A stretch of DNA of 5,897 bases from CAIRYW01 sp964555825 (GTDB lineage: Bacteria > Patescibacteriota > Minisyncoccia > Phycocordibacterales > CAIRYW01), in the NCBI GenBank assembly GCA_964555825.1, contig CAZKTY010000045.1:1-5897 (forward strand), written 5' to 3'. The notes under the pieces were generated by a model that had not been told where the DNA came from, searched no databases, and saw only the letters and a program-made list of their open reading frames with translations. Positions 5,701 through 5,897 of the stretch are shown here, piece after piece (position 1 is the first letter of the stretch; each line of letters starts with the position of its first letter). The translations under genes were made by a program, and so were the position numbers.

Positions 5701-5719
5701 CTGGTTATGTTTGAACAAG

Positions 5720-5725
5720 ATTATA
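5720..5725 (-). promoter_or_regulatory. -10 element of the 91-aa gene
   Basis: TATAAT on the minus strand lies 32 nt before the ATG, giving a leader of about 25 nt that includes the Shine-Dalgarno. A perfect TTGACA sits at 5733-5738, but only 7 bp away, too close to act as the partner -35. At 17 bp spacing the sequence is ATATGT. Confidence 0.5.
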
Positions 5726-5804
5726 CACTATTTGTCAACTAAACATATTAAAGTTATACACAGCTGTATGATTGACTATTCAATTTATTGTAAGAGCCTT
5801 AAAT

Positions 5805-5891
5805 TTATGCTAATATTTTGCCAATAAGTAAAGCAATCAAATTAATTGGAACCACGAATAAATAATCAAATCCGAGCCAAAGAGCTACGCG
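5805..5891 (-). pseudogene. Hydrophobic open stretch at the right edge, possible gene remnant
   Basis: The minus strand has 28 sense codons between an in-frame TAA (5892-5894) and a TAA at 5805-5807. The product begins RVALWLGFDYLFVV and ends INLIALLIGKILA, which looks like the last membrane helix of a membrane protein. There is no ATG in the frame; the only candidate start is a mid-stretch GTG. It may be the tail of a gene broken by the stop or by a frameshift beyond the edge, or chance in AT-rich DNA. The remaining bases between it and the small gene's promoter (5726-5804) show no gene. Confidence 0.22.
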
Positions 5892-5897
5892 TTATAG

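Noticed and set aside
5733..5738. Perfect TTGACA on the minus strand near the TATAAT of the 91-aa gene
   Set aside because: Only 7 bp separate the two hexamers instead of 16-18, so they cannot form one sigma70 promoter; using this TTGACA at 17 bp gives a poor -10 (TTCAAA).
1..5897. Recoded UGA (Gracilibacteria/Absconditabacteria code)
   Set aside because: All large genes read through without internal TGA, and the Nudix gene uses TGA as a stop at a sensible family length.

Overview
The window is AT-rich bacterial DNA, tightly packed, with short intergenic gaps and the standard genetic code. It probably comes from a small-genome, low-GC lineage; Patescibacteria (CPR) is my best guess. The grounds are a split MacAB-type exporter, a membrane-anchored nuclease suited to scavenging, almost no Shine-Dalgarno sequences, and -10 elements set directly against start codons. 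No rRNA or other phylogenetic marker is present, so the assignment is an inference.

Layout, left to right. Positions 1-48 (minus) hold the first 16 codons of a gene that leaves the window, with an extended -10 promoter. Positions 157-3671 (minus) are a three-gene operon transcribed in the order membrane-fusion/adaptor protein (2151-3671), ABC ATPase (1407-2129), FtsX/MacB-type permease (157-1395), with 11-21 nt gaps and an extended -10 upstream. Positions 3752-4339 (minus) are a Nudix hydrolase of ADP-ribose pyrophosphatase type. A 140-bp divergent intergenic region (4340-4479) follows, holding two promoters, a stem-loop and a 15-bp perfect inverted repeat. Positions 4480-5385 (plus) encode a membrane-anchored single-HKD phospholipase-D-type nuclease with a C-terminal OB-fold-like domain. 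It converges on a 91-codon Cys/His-rich orphan gene (5412-5687, minus) across a shared bidirectional terminator. The last ~170 bp hold that gene's promoter region and a hydrophobic open stretch that looks like a gene remnant.

The adaptor, ATPase and permease together form one ATP-driven exporter of the MacA-MacB class. The Nudix enzyme and the surface nuclease are separate functions, divergently transcribed; both fit nucleotide metabolism or salvage, but only position links them. The right-hand segment from about 5412 differs from the rest: the 91-codon gene is about 48% GC, has the only strong ribosome binding site in the window, and the segment lacks the GATC tetranucleotide that is very frequent elsewhere. 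That gene, the architecture of the divergent promoter region and the nuclease-OB fusion are the items most worth a second look. I see no CRISPR array, tRNA, rRNA, insertion sequence or clear novel multigene system.
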